A stretch of DNA of 64,000 nt from CAUVKI01 sp963552605 (GTDB taxonomy: Bacteria > Bacillota > Clostridia > Tissierellales > Peptoniphilaceae): contig CAUVKI010000006.1 of assembly GCA_963552605.1 (NCBI GenBank), positions 8,993 through 72,992 on the forward strand, in the 5' to 3' direction. Each line of letters starts with the position of its first letter. The first letter of the stretch is position 1. Both the position numbers and the translations under genes were made by a program. Below, piece after piece: positions 52,524 through 61,216 of this stretch. The notes beneath the pieces were generated by a model. It had not been told where the DNA came from. It was given only the letters and a program-made list of their open reading frames with translations, and did no database searches.

Positions 52524-52813
52524 ATCTCTTTTAATGCTCCTTTGATTTCTTCTATATCTTCCGGATACACGTTCCCCGTTGTATTTGTTCTCCTTGCAAT
52601 CTGATTGATATTAACCCCGATTTTTTGAAGCTCTGCTGTCATTTTCTTTATATCGCTGTGGTCGATTTGAATGATATATCCGTCTATTGCCATTTTCCGA
52701 AGGTACGCTTCCATGTTGCTTGTAGGCACCTGTTTCATCTTTTCTTCTATCAAAGTGCGTTCTTCTTCCGTAACACGGAATTTAATCTGTATATTTCTTT
52801 TTCTATTTTCCAT
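52484..52813 (-). CDS. mobC: MobC-like relaxosome accessory protein
   Basis: The 109-residue protein has IQIKFRVTEEERTLIEEKMK near residue 9 (ribbon-helix-helix type) and ELQKIGVNINQIARRTNTTG near 64, the conserved MobC signature. It binds oriT and aids the relaxase. I choose the ATG at 52813 (AAGGAA upstream). Directly upstream lies the palindromic region that is the best oriT candidate. Confidence 0.85.
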   Translation of the reverse strand: MENRKRNIQIKFRVTEEERTLIEEKMKQVPTSNMEAYLRKMAIDGYIIQIDHSDIKKMTAELQKIGVNINQIARRTNTTGNVYPEDIEEIKGALKEIWRLQRLSLLKAH

Positions 52814-52841
52814 AGGCAAAATTCCTTTCCGTTTTCATAGA

Positions 52842-52942
52842 GGGTTTGGGATACTTCCCAACAAGCAAAATCTCTATCTCCGGAACTGCGGAAAAAAGAG
52901 ATTTTTTACGGAAAGGGTACCCCTTTCCTATGCTTGCTATTC
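52842..52942 (-). other. Candidate oriT with the right copy of the 41-bp inverted repeat
   Basis: Upstream of mobC on its strand lie, in order, the 41-bp repeat with the GGAAAGGG-GTA-CCCTTTCC dyad (52902-52942), a hairpin with AAATCTCT/AGAGATTT arms around a CTCCGG/GCGGA segment, and TTGGGA-AGTA-TCCCAA (about 52850-52865). Inverted repeats next to mobC and relaxase genes are the usual form of oriT. The nick site cannot be placed from sequence alone. Bases 52943-53144 hold no gene. Confidence 0.5.
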
Positions 52943-53144
52943 CACTTATTCCTTAATCTCTACAACAATGGAAAGTTGCTTTTTGCCAAAAATTCAAAAA
53001 TCCAAATTTCTTGAAAAAACTTCAAAAGGTAGGTATGGAGAAATAAAATTTCATAGAGAGTTGGGATGATAATCAAACTTGATTTTCGTGCAAAGATTTT
53101 TATGATGATAGTTTTCATTGATAAAGTTTGTAGGTTTGTCAAAT

Positions 53145-53211
53145 AAAAATAACACTGCTATCTTGACAAGGGGGTAAATTTAGGTATAATAAAAATAGCA
53201 CTGCTATTTTT
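53145..53211 (+). promoter_or_regulatory. tetR promoter with two matching operators
   Basis: TTGACA (53163) and TATAAT (53185) are 16 bases apart. AAAAATAGC-ACT-GCTATTTTT (53191-53211) is a perfect 9-bp dyad just after the -10, and a related copy (AAAAATAAC-ACT-GCTATCTTG, 53145-53165) overlaps the -35. The pair brackets the promoter and is probably bound by the TetR protein encoded next, giving autorepression. Confidence 0.72.
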
Positions 53212-53228
53212 ATAAAAAGGAGTTCATA

Positions 53229-53840
53229 ATGAGTAAAAGCGACGATACAAAACAATTGATTTTGGATACGGCAAAAATCGAGTTCATGGATAAGGGTTAT
53301 AGTGATGCTTCGGTTCGTAACATTGCAAAACAAGCCGGACTGACCACCGGAGCAATCTTTCGATATTTTGCTGATAAGGAAAGTTTGTTTGCGTCACTTG
53401 TTTCACCTGTAGCAGACCATATGTTGGAGTTATATCGCAAAGGTGAAAAAAGAGGATTTGATTCTCTAACAGATGGATGCCCTGAAAACATGTGGAACAT
53501 TTCGGAAGAGGTCATTTCTATGCTGGTGGAATACATTTTTGCTAACAATGATGCATTCTATCTGCTCATCAGCAAATCAGCGGGAAGTGCTTACGAAAAC
53601 TTTGTAGATCAGCTTGTTGCGGAAAGAGAAAAGCAAACTTATGAATTTCAGCAGGAGATGATCCGGCGTGGTTACCCTTGCCGTGCGTTAACTCCGGATG
53701 AAATCCACGTTCTACTTAGTGCACAGTATTATGCGATCTTTGAGATTGTACGTCATAAGCTGGAAAAAGAGGAGGCACTTGACAGAATACGCCTCATTGC
53801 GGATTTTTTTGGCAGTGCATGGAAATTGTACTTTGCGTAA
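53229..53840 (+). CDS. TetR-family regulator of the ECF/ABC cargo
   Basis: The 203-residue protein has the N-terminal HTH (KQLILDTAKIEFMDKGYSDA; TTGAIFRYFADKESLF near 38) and a C-terminal ligand-binding domain with no close family signature. It lies immediately upstream of the transporter genes, which share its direction, so it most likely controls them as well as itself. The AAAAAGGAG ribosome site is good. Confidence 0.85.
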   Translation: MSKSDDTKQLILDTAKIEFMDKGYSDASVRNIAKQAGLTTGAIFRYFADKESLFASLVSPVADHMLELYRKGEKRGFDSLTDGCPENMWNISEEVISMLVEYIFANNDAFYLLISKSAGSAYENFVDQLVAEREKQTYEFQQEMIRRGYPCRALTPDEIHVLLSAQYYAIFEIVRHKLEKEEALDRIRLIADFFGSAWKLYFA

Positions 53841-53858
53841 GGAGGTGTTTTTTTGTAC

Positions 53859-53877
53859 GTTAGTTAGCCTAATCTAA
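53859..53877 (+). promoter_or_regulatory. DtxR/IdeR-like iron box before the ECF/ABC operon
   Basis: GTTAGTTAGCCTAATCTAA matches the DtxR/IdeR consensus TTAGGTTAGSCTAACCTAA at 15 of 19 positions and keeps the dyad centre TTAGCCTAA. It overlaps a possible promoter (TTGTAC at 53854, about 16 bases, TAACTT). Such a box predicts repression by an iron-loaded DtxR-family protein, which is not encoded in this window. Confidence 0.5.
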
Positions 53878-53928
53878 CTTATCGCTTTGTGTATCCTACA
53901 GATCTATTTTTTGAAAGGAGTTATCTAT

Positions 53929-54543
53929 ATGAATACTACGACTGAAAAGAAAAAATTTGTTACACGAGATGTGATGGTGATTGCAGCCATGATGGTCTTG
54001 ACCTTTGCAGTATACGGAGCCGTTGGCACGCTGACACTACCGTTTCCATTTTTCTACCTCTACCTTGCTGCCGGCATTCAGGAGTTTTTCTGCGCAACAT
54101 TTTACCTCGTTGTTGCCAACCGTCTGAACAAACATGGGATTTTGCTGATTTGGAGTACTGTGTTTGGCATCATCAGCGCTCTCGGAGGTTATGTGTTCCT
54201 GCTTCCTTATTTCTTGCTGGTAGGCGTTCTTTGCGAGCTTGTTATGCTTGGTAAGGACAGTTATCGGAAACCTTTGCGCAACGCTATTGGTTGGTCTTGC
54301 TACGGGCTTGGTATGATTATCGGAAACGCTGTTCCAATTTGGGCAGCATGGGAAAGCTATGTGGCGAAGGCATCTACGGAGGGATTTTCAAAGGAAGTAT
54401 TTGATATGCAACTGGGTATGCTCTCCAATCCGTGGCACATGATTGGAGCCTGCGCTATCACGGTGGTTCTTGCCTTACTCGGTTGCCTCTTCGGACAGCG
54501 GATTTTGAAACGCCATTTTCAAAAAGCCGGGATCGTGAAGTAA
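53929..54543 (+). CDS. MptD-type ECF transporter substrate-binding (S) component
   Basis: The 204-residue protein has about six hydrophobic segments and starts KKFVTRDVMVIAAMMVLTFA, with FPFFYLYLAAGIQEFFCATF near 40 and GLGMIIGNAVPIWAAWESY near 126, the MptD family of putative S components. In an ECF transporter it binds the substrate and docks on the T/A/A module. Its stop overlaps the T gene ATG (TAATG). ATG 53929 follows GAAAGGAG. Confidence 0.82.
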   Translation: MNTTTEKKKFVTRDVMVIAAMMVLTFAVYGAVGTLTLPFPFFYLYLAAGIQEFFCATFYLVVANRLNKHGILLIWSTVFGIISALGGYVFLLPYFLLVGVLCELVMLGKDSYRKPLRNAIGWSCYGLGMIIGNAVPIWAAWESYVAKASTEGFSKEVFDMQLGMLSNPWHMIGACAITVVLALLGCLFGQRILKRHFQKAGIVK

Positions 54544-55244
54544 TGGGGGAAATAATAAACAACGGAAAAATAATTCGCCGTGTCAATATTTTTACATTGC
54601 TGATACTGTCCATCTGTGTTTGTACCGTAGCCTTTTTCTGCAAAAATATGTGGCTGCATATTGCTTATACGACTGCGTTGTTTTTGGTGATGGCGATATT
54701 CGGATGCTTAAAAACGGGATTAAAGTTTTTAATCTCTTTTCTCATCAGCTACGGATGGCTCATTTTCAATGTGCGATATGGGATCAATATACCCTCTCCA
54801 ATGCTCTTTACCTTTCTGATTGAGTTGATTCCCGTTTTTATGGCGGTCTACCTGCTTTCACAGGCACCGTCTGGCAAACTCACAACAGCGCTTCGGCAAC
54901 TGCCGTTGCCATCCTCTATAAGGTTGACGGTGATTGTTATCTTGCGTTTTATTCCTACGGTCGCTTCGGAGTTTTCCGATGTGCTGGACGCTATGAAAAC
55001 ACGAGGACTTATGCGTTCTCCTTTTCAAGTCATCTTACATCCTCTTAATACCTTTGAGTATGTGATTGTACCTATGGTCTTTCGTTCGCTAAAAATTGCG
55101 GACGAACTTGCCGCATCCAGTGTTGTCCGTGGGATTGAGAGCCCATATAAGAAAAAGGGTTACTATCTGAATAAAATGGCTGTAAGCGACGGCATTATGA
55201 TCGTTTTGTTTGTATCAACAGCGATAATATGTATCTTATTGTGA
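54543..55244 (+). CDS. ECF transporter transmembrane (T) component
   Basis: The 233-residue protein has four to five membrane helices and the conserved coupling segment VASEFSDVLDAMKTRGL near 147, followed by FEYVIVPMVFRSLKIADELA near 178, both typical of EcfT. It converts ATPase motion into S-component toppling. A start at 54543, overlapping the mptD stop, fits; the longer frame upstream is out of register with any ribosome site. Confidence 0.85.
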   Translation: MGEIINNGKIIRRVNIFTLLILSICVCTVAFFCKNMWLHIAYTTALFLVMAIFGCLKTGLKFLISFLISYGWLIFNVRYGINIPSPMLFTFLIELIPVFMAVYLLSQAPSGKLTTALRQLPLPSSIRLTVIVILRFIPTVASEFSDVLDAMKTRGLMRSPFQVILHPLNTFEYVIVPMVFRSLKIADELAASSVVRGIESPYKKKGYYLNKMAVSDGIMIVLFVSTAIICILL

Positions 55245-55253
55245 GGTGAGAAA

Positions 55254-56720
55254 TTGAATCCGACAATTGAAATAAAAAATCTCAGCTTTTCTTATACAAG
55301 CACAGATGACCAGTTAAAAAATATCAATCTCAACATAAGACCGGGAGAGGTCATTGTACTTACAGGTCCATCCGGCAGTGGGAAGAGTACGCTAACCCGC
55401 GTAATAAATGGTTTGATTCCATATTTTTTTACAGGAGAATTGAGTGGCGAAGTCAAACTTTTCGGAAAAAACATGAATGAAATTCCCTCTTGGGAACGCG
55501 GCAAATATGTGGGGAATGTATTTCAAGATCCACGCAGTCAATTCTTTGCCAATGAGGTGGCCGGAGAAATTGCTTTCGGCTGTGAAAATTACGGTATCTC
55601 CCATGATGAAATTGTAAAAAGAGTTCAGGGTGCAGCGGAGACGCTGAGTATTACAAACCTGTTAGAACAAAAGGTCAGGTATCTTTCCTACGGTATGCGT
55701 CAGCGTGTAGCAATCGCCTCCGCCGAGGCCATTGACCCAGATATTTATGTTATGGACGAACCCTCTGGCAATCTGGACATGGGAGCCACGGAGGATTTTG
55801 CTGCATTTGTACGTCTTTTGAAAAAGCAAGGAAAAACGATTCTGATTGCGGAGCACAGACTCTACTATCTTCGTGATATTGCGGATAGGTTTGTCTATAT
55901 GAATAATGGCGAAATTATCAGCATAATGACTCCGCAGGAAATGAAGGAATTATCCTACGAACAGATTTCGGAGTGGGGGCTTCGCGGTATGGAGCTTTTA
56001 CGTTTGCCGATTTCTGCACAGATCTATAAAGAAACTGCATCCGGTCCGGTACTGAAAGTGGAGAATCTGTGCAAGCATTTTGGAACTCAATCGGTCTTGT
56101 CGAATGTTTCGTTTTCCTGTGCACCGGGAGAGATCGTTGCAATAATCGGTCCAAACGCTGCGGGAAAAAGTACGCTTGGGAAACTGCTGTCCGGACTTTT
56201 ACAGGAGGATGCAGGTATGATTCGTTTCGCGGAAAAACCGATGAAAAAGAACAAGCGACGCGGACTAATCTGGTATATCATGCAGGATTTGGACAGTCAG
56301 CTGTTTGGAGAAAGTCTGACCGATGAGCTTTTGATCGGCAAAAAGGAGACATCCGCTTTGATGCAGCGGGCGAATAAGCTGTTGGCGCTCCTGAATTTAG
56401 ATGAATTCTCAGAGCGTCACCCGGCTACCCTATCAGGTGGACAAAAACAGCGTCTTGCCTTGGCGATCGCGCTTTTGAATGAAGCTCCGGTGATTGTTTT
56501 GGATGAACCTACCAGCGGTCTGGATGGTCGCAATATGCACGCTGTAAGTGAGCAGCTTCACGCACTTGCGGCAAAGGGACACATCATCCTTATGATTACC
56601 CACGATCTGGAATGTGCTCTTGCCACTTGTAGCAGGGCTCTGGTGATCCGTAATGGTACTTTAATTGATGATTTTCAAATTGAGGAGGCGGCGAAGCTAA
56701 TGGCTGCCATGCGGGAATAA
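55254..56720 (+). CDS. ECF transporter ATPase with two fused nucleotide-binding domains
   Basis: The 488-residue protein carries two complete ABC domains in tandem: Walker A GPSGSGKST near residue 37 with YVMDEPSGNLD near 163, and GPNAAGKST near 298 with VLDEPTSGLDG near 415. Signature segments are LSYGMRQR and LSGGQKQR. It replaces the EcfA/EcfA' pair. The start is TTG behind GAGGTGAG. It is followed 11 bases later by an ABC exporter-type gene in the same operon. Confidence 0.9.
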   Translation: MNPTIEIKNLSFSYTSTDDQLKNINLNIRPGEVIVLTGPSGSGKSTLTRVINGLIPYFFTGELSGEVKLFGKNMNEIPSWERGKYVGNVFQDPRSQFFANEVAGEIAFGCENYGISHDEIVKRVQGAAETLSITNLLEQKVRYLSYGMRQRVAIASAEAIDPDIYVMDEPSGNLDMGATEDFAAFVRLLKKQGKTILIAEHRLYYLRDIADRFVYMNNGEIISIMTPQEMKELSYEQISEWGLRGMELLRLPISAQIYKETASGPVLKVENLCKHFGTQSVLSNVSFSCAPGEIVAIIGPNAAGKSTLGKLLSGLLQEDAGMIRFAEKPMKKNKRRGLIWYIMQDLDSQLFGESLTDELLIGKKETSALMQRANKLLALLNLDEFSERHPATLSGGQKQRLALAIALLNEAPVIVLDEPTSGLDGRNMHAVSEQLHALAAKGHIILMITHDLECALATCSRALVIRNGTLIDDFQIEEAAKLMAAMRE

Positions 56721-56731
56721 CAGGAGGAAAT

Positions 56732-58462
56732 ATGGAAAAGAAAAGAAAATCCGGCGCTGCTTACCTAATGCAACTGGCCGGGAAATACAAATTACATCTA
56801 TTTGTATCTGCGTTGTTTGGAATAGCCAGTGCATTATGTACATTTTTGCCTTATGTTATGGTGTACCGAAGTATTCTGGTTTTGCTGGGTGGTGAAGGAA
56901 ATGCCCTGCACTATGGTCTGATTGCCACAGTATCGATCCTTGGGAAGTTTATTTTCTCCATCATTTCGGGAACATTTTCTCACGTTGGAGCTTTTAATAC
57001 GCTTTACAATGTTCGCGTGCAAATTAGCCGTCATATTGCGAAGATAAACTTGGGATTCTTTACAGATCATGCTTCGGGAGAAATCAAAAAAGTCATCATT
57101 GAGGATGTGGAACGGATTGAAAAATTCTTGGCTCATCAGATTCCGGATGTGACCGCAGCCATCTGCGTGCCGATCATTGTCTTTATTCACCTGCTGACAA
57201 TCAATATCCCGATGTCCTTATCTCTTCTGGTTCCGGTGATATTGGGGCTCATCATCCAAGGCACGGCTATGGCGATTACCGGCAAGCAAATGCCGACCTA
57301 TCATCGTCTGTTGGAAAAATTGAACACGGCAATCATGCAGTTTATCAACGGAATGCCTGTTATGAAAGCCTATAATATGACGGCAGAGAGCTATCGTGAT
57401 TATGCAAGCACCGTAGATGAATACAACGCCTTTTGGAAGCAATGCACCAAGAGTCAGGGCTATACCTATGGACTTTTCGTCGCTCTCGTAGAAAGCGGAA
57501 TCCTATTTGCACTGCCATTGGGCGGTATGCTCTACTTCCGTGGAACACTACCTAAGCAAGATTACCTTTACTTTATGATTATGAGCATAGTATTTCTCTC
57601 CGGCTTGCTGAATTTGTTAAACCTCGCCATGATGTTCAGTCAGATCATGAGCGGCGTGGGACGGATACAGGACATCATGGAGTTGCCTTGCACGACCGAG
57701 GGAGACAGTACACTAGACCGCACACAGCCTCATGGCGTAAGCTTTGAGAATGTTACTTTCCGCTATGATAAGTCCGACGTGCTAAAAAATATCAACCTCA
57801 CCATGCCTGCGGGCAGTCTAACCGCTTTTGTGGGAGCTTCCGGAGCAGGAAAAACGACCGCCGCACAGCTGATTCCCAAATTTTGGGAAGTCACCGACGG
57901 AAAAATTTGCATCGACGGCAAGAATATTTTGGATCTGAAAAATGAAAATCTGATGGACTTGGTATCCTTCGTCTTTCAGGAAACCTTTACTTTGCACGAC
58001 AGCATTCATGAGAATATCGCCATAGGAAACAAAAATGCTACTCGCCAACAAGTGGAGGATGCCGCTAAGGCTGCGCAAATCCATGATTTTATTATGAGTC
58101 TTCCAAACGGCTACCAAACCAAGCTGGGCGAGGACGGAGTGAAATTATCCGGAGGTGAGAAGCAGCGTATCTGTATTGCACGAGCAATCTTAAAGGATTC
58201 GCCCATCATTATCTTTGATGAGGCAACAAGCTTTGCAGATTTGGAAAATGAGCATAAGATCCAGCTTGCCCTGTCACACTTGTTGAAGGGGAAAACAACC
58301 ATTATGATCGCTCATCGGCTTCATACAATTACCGGGGCGGATCAGATTTGCGTATTCCACGAAGGACAGCTTTCAGAAAAAGGAAAGCATGATGAGCTCC
58401 TGTCCGAAAACGGGCGATATGCTGATATGTGGAAAAGCTATACTCAGGAGGTAGCCATATGA
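56732..58462 (+). CDS. ABC transporter, fused membrane and ATPase domains (YbtP/IrtA-like), first of pair
   Basis: The 576-residue protein has six membrane helices (about 18-310) and an ATPase domain with GASGAGKTT near 367, LSGGEKQR near 474 and IIFDEATSF near 494. Type IV ABC proteins of this shape occur as pairs in siderophore uptake (YbtPQ, IrtAB), although most of the fold family are exporters. The association with an ECF module and an iron box points to metal or siderophore uptake. It overlaps its partner by four bases. Confidence 0.85.
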   Translation: MEKKRKSGAAYLMQLAGKYKLHLFVSALFGIASALCTFLPYVMVYRSILVLLGGEGNALHYGLIATVSILGKFIFSIISGTFSHVGAFNTLYNVRVQISRHIAKINLGFFTDHASGEIKKVIIEDVERIEKFLAHQIPDVTAAICVPIIVFIHLLTINIPMSLSLLVPVILGLIIQGTAMAITGKQMPTYHRLLEKLNTAIMQFINGMPVMKAYNMTAESYRDYASTVDEYNAFWKQCTKSQGYTYGLFVALVESGILFALPLGGMLYFRGTLPKQDYLYFMIMSIVFLSGLLNLLNLAMMFSQIMSGVGRIQDIMELPCTTEGDSTLDRTQPHGVSFENVTFRYDKSDVLKNINLTMPAGSLTAFVGASGAGKTTAAQLIPKFWEVTDGKICIDGKNILDLKNENLMDLVSFVFQETFTLHDSIHENIAIGNKNATRQQVEDAAKAAQIHDFIMSLPNGYQTKLGEDGVKLSGGEKQRICIARAILKDSPIIIFDEATSFADLENEHKIQLALSHLLKGKTTIMIAHRLHTITGADQICVFHEGQLSEKGKHDELLSENGRYADMWKSYTQEVAI

Positions 58463-60195
58463 TGTATATATTCAAAATGATTCAACAGGTCGCCGGCAAA
58501 AACAGCAGATCTTTGTATTTACCGGTTGCATTGTCCTGCGTGGACGCTTTGCTTCACATGGGGATGTTCAGCACGATGATATTGACGATTATTGAACTGA
58601 TCGGCGGCATCTTTACAGTGGAAAAACTGACTTTATACAGCATTGTCCTCGGGATTCTGTTTTTGGTGCGTGCGATCCTCTTTTCTATAAACTATACACA
58701 AGTTCAATATCGGGGTGCGGATATTTCGGCACAACAGCGTCTTTTCCTCGGAGACCATATCCGCAGCTTAAATCTCGGATATTTCAACAAGAACAGCATT
58801 GGACGACTGATGAGCACATTGACAACCGATATTACGGACTTTGAACAGATCTTAACCCATTCTTTGGCAAGCTTAATTAAAGTGCTGTTTTTCAGTGCTT
58901 TGACGCTCTTGTTTGCCTTCATGGTTTCGTGGCAATTCGGATTGACTGCTACCGTGCTGATTCTAATTGCTTTTCCCTTGATGCAGCTCAGCGGAAAAAT
59001 GTCTCAGAAGTACGGCGGCAATCAGCGCACGAGTATCAACCGAGTGATTTCTCGAATCGTGGAATACATTAACGGGATCAAGACATTTAGGCTCTATAAT
59101 TTGACCGGAGAAAAATTTGAACGATTGGATGACAGCTTTACCACCTTAAAAAGAGATTCTGTAAAATTGGAGCTTGCGATTATGCCGTTCTCCGTTTCCT
59201 TTGGCTTTGTGACATCGTTGATTCTTCCTGCCGCATTGATTTTGGCTCCCGGTTTGTATCAATCGGGAGTGATTGACACAAACCGGATGGTCGCTCTTCT
59301 GATGATCGGCGTTTCTCTCTCCAGCATGATGGCGACACTGGGCAGTCTGTACCCGGAATTAAAATATTTGAGTAAGGCGGCAGAAAATATCTTGGCGGCT
59401 CGTCAGGAGGAGCCCCTATCGTATCGTGACGATGCGGTACAGCTCAAAGCATTTGACATCAGTTTTTCTCATGTAGATTTTTCATACGAGAAAAATGTTC
59501 CTGTGCTACATGATGTCTCTTTTTCTGTAAAACCCGGAACGACCACGGCTTTGGTCGGTCCGTCCGGCAGCGGTAAAACCACAATTATCAGTCTGATTTC
59601 ACGGTTTTGGGATGTGACGAAGGGCACGATTACCATCGGAGGCTGCGATATTCGAGAACAATCGCCGGATACACTCGCTGAGAATATCGCTATTGTCTTT
59701 CAGGATGTATATCTTCTACACGATACCATTGCAAACAATATCCGCGTCGGAAAGCCGAACGCTACGATGAAGGAAATTGTCGAAGCGGCAAAGGCGGCAC
59801 AGTGTCACGAATTTATTTCCGCACTGCCGGACGGCTACGATACGATGGTGGGTGAAGGCGGCAATACACTTTCCGGAGGGGAAAAACAAAGGATTTCCAT
59901 CGCCCGCGCTTTGATTAAAAATGCACCCGTCGTTTTACTTGACGAAACCACTTCCAGTCTGGATGCGGACAACGAAAAAGAAATTCACAAGGCATTGGAC
60001 GCGCTGATGAAAGACAAAACGGTAATCGTCATCGCTCACCGTCTGAACACGATTATCGGCGCCGACCAAATCCTTGTGCTGGACAAGGGGAGAATCCGTG
60101 AACAGGGAAATCATGAGCAACTGTTAGCACAAAATGGCTGGTATGCTCGCATGATTGCGGAGCAAGCCAAGGCACGAAACTGGAGTATCGAATGA
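58459..60195 (+). CDS. ABC transporter, fused membrane and ATPase domains (YbtQ/IrtB-like), second of pair
   Basis: The 578-residue partner has six membrane helices (about 14-310) and an ATPase domain with GPSGSGKTT near 366, LSGGEKQR near 473 and VVLLDETTSSLDADN near 490. ATG 58459 overlaps the stop of the previous gene, and GGAGGT lies upstream; the 58429 frame start is not needed. It also overlaps the hydrolase gene by four bases, so six genes from mptD onward form one coupled operon. Confidence 0.87.
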   Translation: MMYIFKMIQQVAGKNSRSLYLPVALSCVDALLHMGMFSTMILTIIELIGGIFTVEKLTLYSIVLGILFLVRAILFSINYTQVQYRGADISAQQRLFLGDHIRSLNLGYFNKNSIGRLMSTLTTDITDFEQILTHSLASLIKVLFFSALTLLFAFMVSWQFGLTATVLILIAFPLMQLSGKMSQKYGGNQRTSINRVISRIVEYINGIKTFRLYNLTGEKFERLDDSFTTLKRDSVKLELAIMPFSVSFGFVTSLILPAALILAPGLYQSGVIDTNRMVALLMIGVSLSSMMATLGSLYPELKYLSKAAENILAARQEEPLSYRDDAVQLKAFDISFSHVDFSYEKNVPVLHDVSFSVKPGTTTALVGPSGSGKTTIISLISRFWDVTKGTITIGGCDIREQSPDTLAENIAIVFQDVYLLHDTIANNIRVGKPNATMKEIVEAAKAAQCHEFISALPDGYDTMVGEGGNTLSGGEKQRISIARALIKNAPVVLLDETTSSLDADNEKEIHKALDALMKDKTVIVIAHRLNTIIGADQILVLDKGRIREQGNHEQLLAQNGWYARMIAEQAKARNWSIE

Positions 60196-61151
60196 GTACA
60201 AAAAATATACAATGCAAAAAGAGAAAAATTGTTGTATGGATTATTTCTATCGGCATTATCGCGGCATTGTTCTTTGGTATAAGTAAGTTTATCTCATATC
60301 GAACGATGCCACCTTTTGCTGCGGAACGGGAAGCTCTTGAAATAGACTATGGTGATTATTTAGAAATCGATGGCTTCAAACTTTGGTTTGAACTTCTGAA
60401 TGAAGATTCAGATAAAAAGCCAATTATAGTGATTGCCGGAGGCAGTGGTTTATCTTCGGATTACATGGAAGATTCACTTTGATTTCTATCTATTGACCAT
60501 CCTCTTTTATTTTACGATGCCAGAGGATGCGGGCGTTCACAAATAAAAAAAGAATTATCATATTACAGCACAAGCAAGTTTGCTGACGAGTGCAAGGCAA
60601 TTAAAGATTACTTTTTCCCCGATAGGAATGTCATTGTTTTAGCACATTCTTTTGGTGGACTTATTGCTATGGAATATGCCGCAAAATACGAAACTTCACT
60701 AGAGGGATTGGTTTTAATATCTTCTGTTTATACGGATTATAAACCACAGAACACATTTGCATTTTTGAAAACAGAACTTCCACCAAAAAATCAGATCGAT
60801 GCAAATAAATGGTATATGGAGAATATAGATGCTTTTCTTGGTGGATATTTTTATAACACTCAAGCAAAAAACATCTTTTCAAATACTGTAACATCTTATT
60901 CGGTGAGTGCTCATGTAGGTGGAGCAAAAAATGATATTTCCACAATGGTACGGGGATTAGATATTCCAACTCTGATTTTGGTTGGTGAAAAAAACGAACA
61001 TCCTCTTACTACAATTGATACAGCACAAAAGCTCAATCGTTTATTTCTAAACTCAGAATTGCAGCAAATCAAAAATTGTGGACATTTCATGTTTGCTGAA
61101 GCTCCCATAGATTTTCAAAATATTGTGCTGAATTGGATTAAGCAATATTGA
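60192..61151 (+). pseudogene. Alpha/beta hydrolase (proline iminopeptidase-like) with in-frame TGA
   Basis: One frame from ATG 60192 to TGA 61151 encodes a hydrolase with an N-terminal membrane anchor (about residues 12-34), the oxyanion region IVIAGGSGLSSDY near 78, YDARGCGRSQ near 110, the nucleophile AHSFGG near 152, the acid in LVGEKNEHP near 265 and His in NCGHFMFAE near 295. It is interrupted only by TGA at 60480-60482 after YMEDSL. A single CGA to TGA change would do it. Its coupling to the transporter operon suggests a role in releasing a transported ligand, perhaps by hydrolysis. Confidence 0.8.
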
Positions 61152-61216
61152 TAGTCACATAAGATGAAGGAGAAGGCAAACTCAAGATAAACAGTTAAAC
61201 AAAGGAGATTATACAA

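Noticed and set aside
45538..53069. Two opposite-strand or alternative frames near 45.7 kb and 52.9 kb share the peptide ERVPLSYACYST.
   Set aside because: The shared peptide comes from the 41-bp inverted repeat read in a non-coding frame; neither frame has a ribosome site or a family match.
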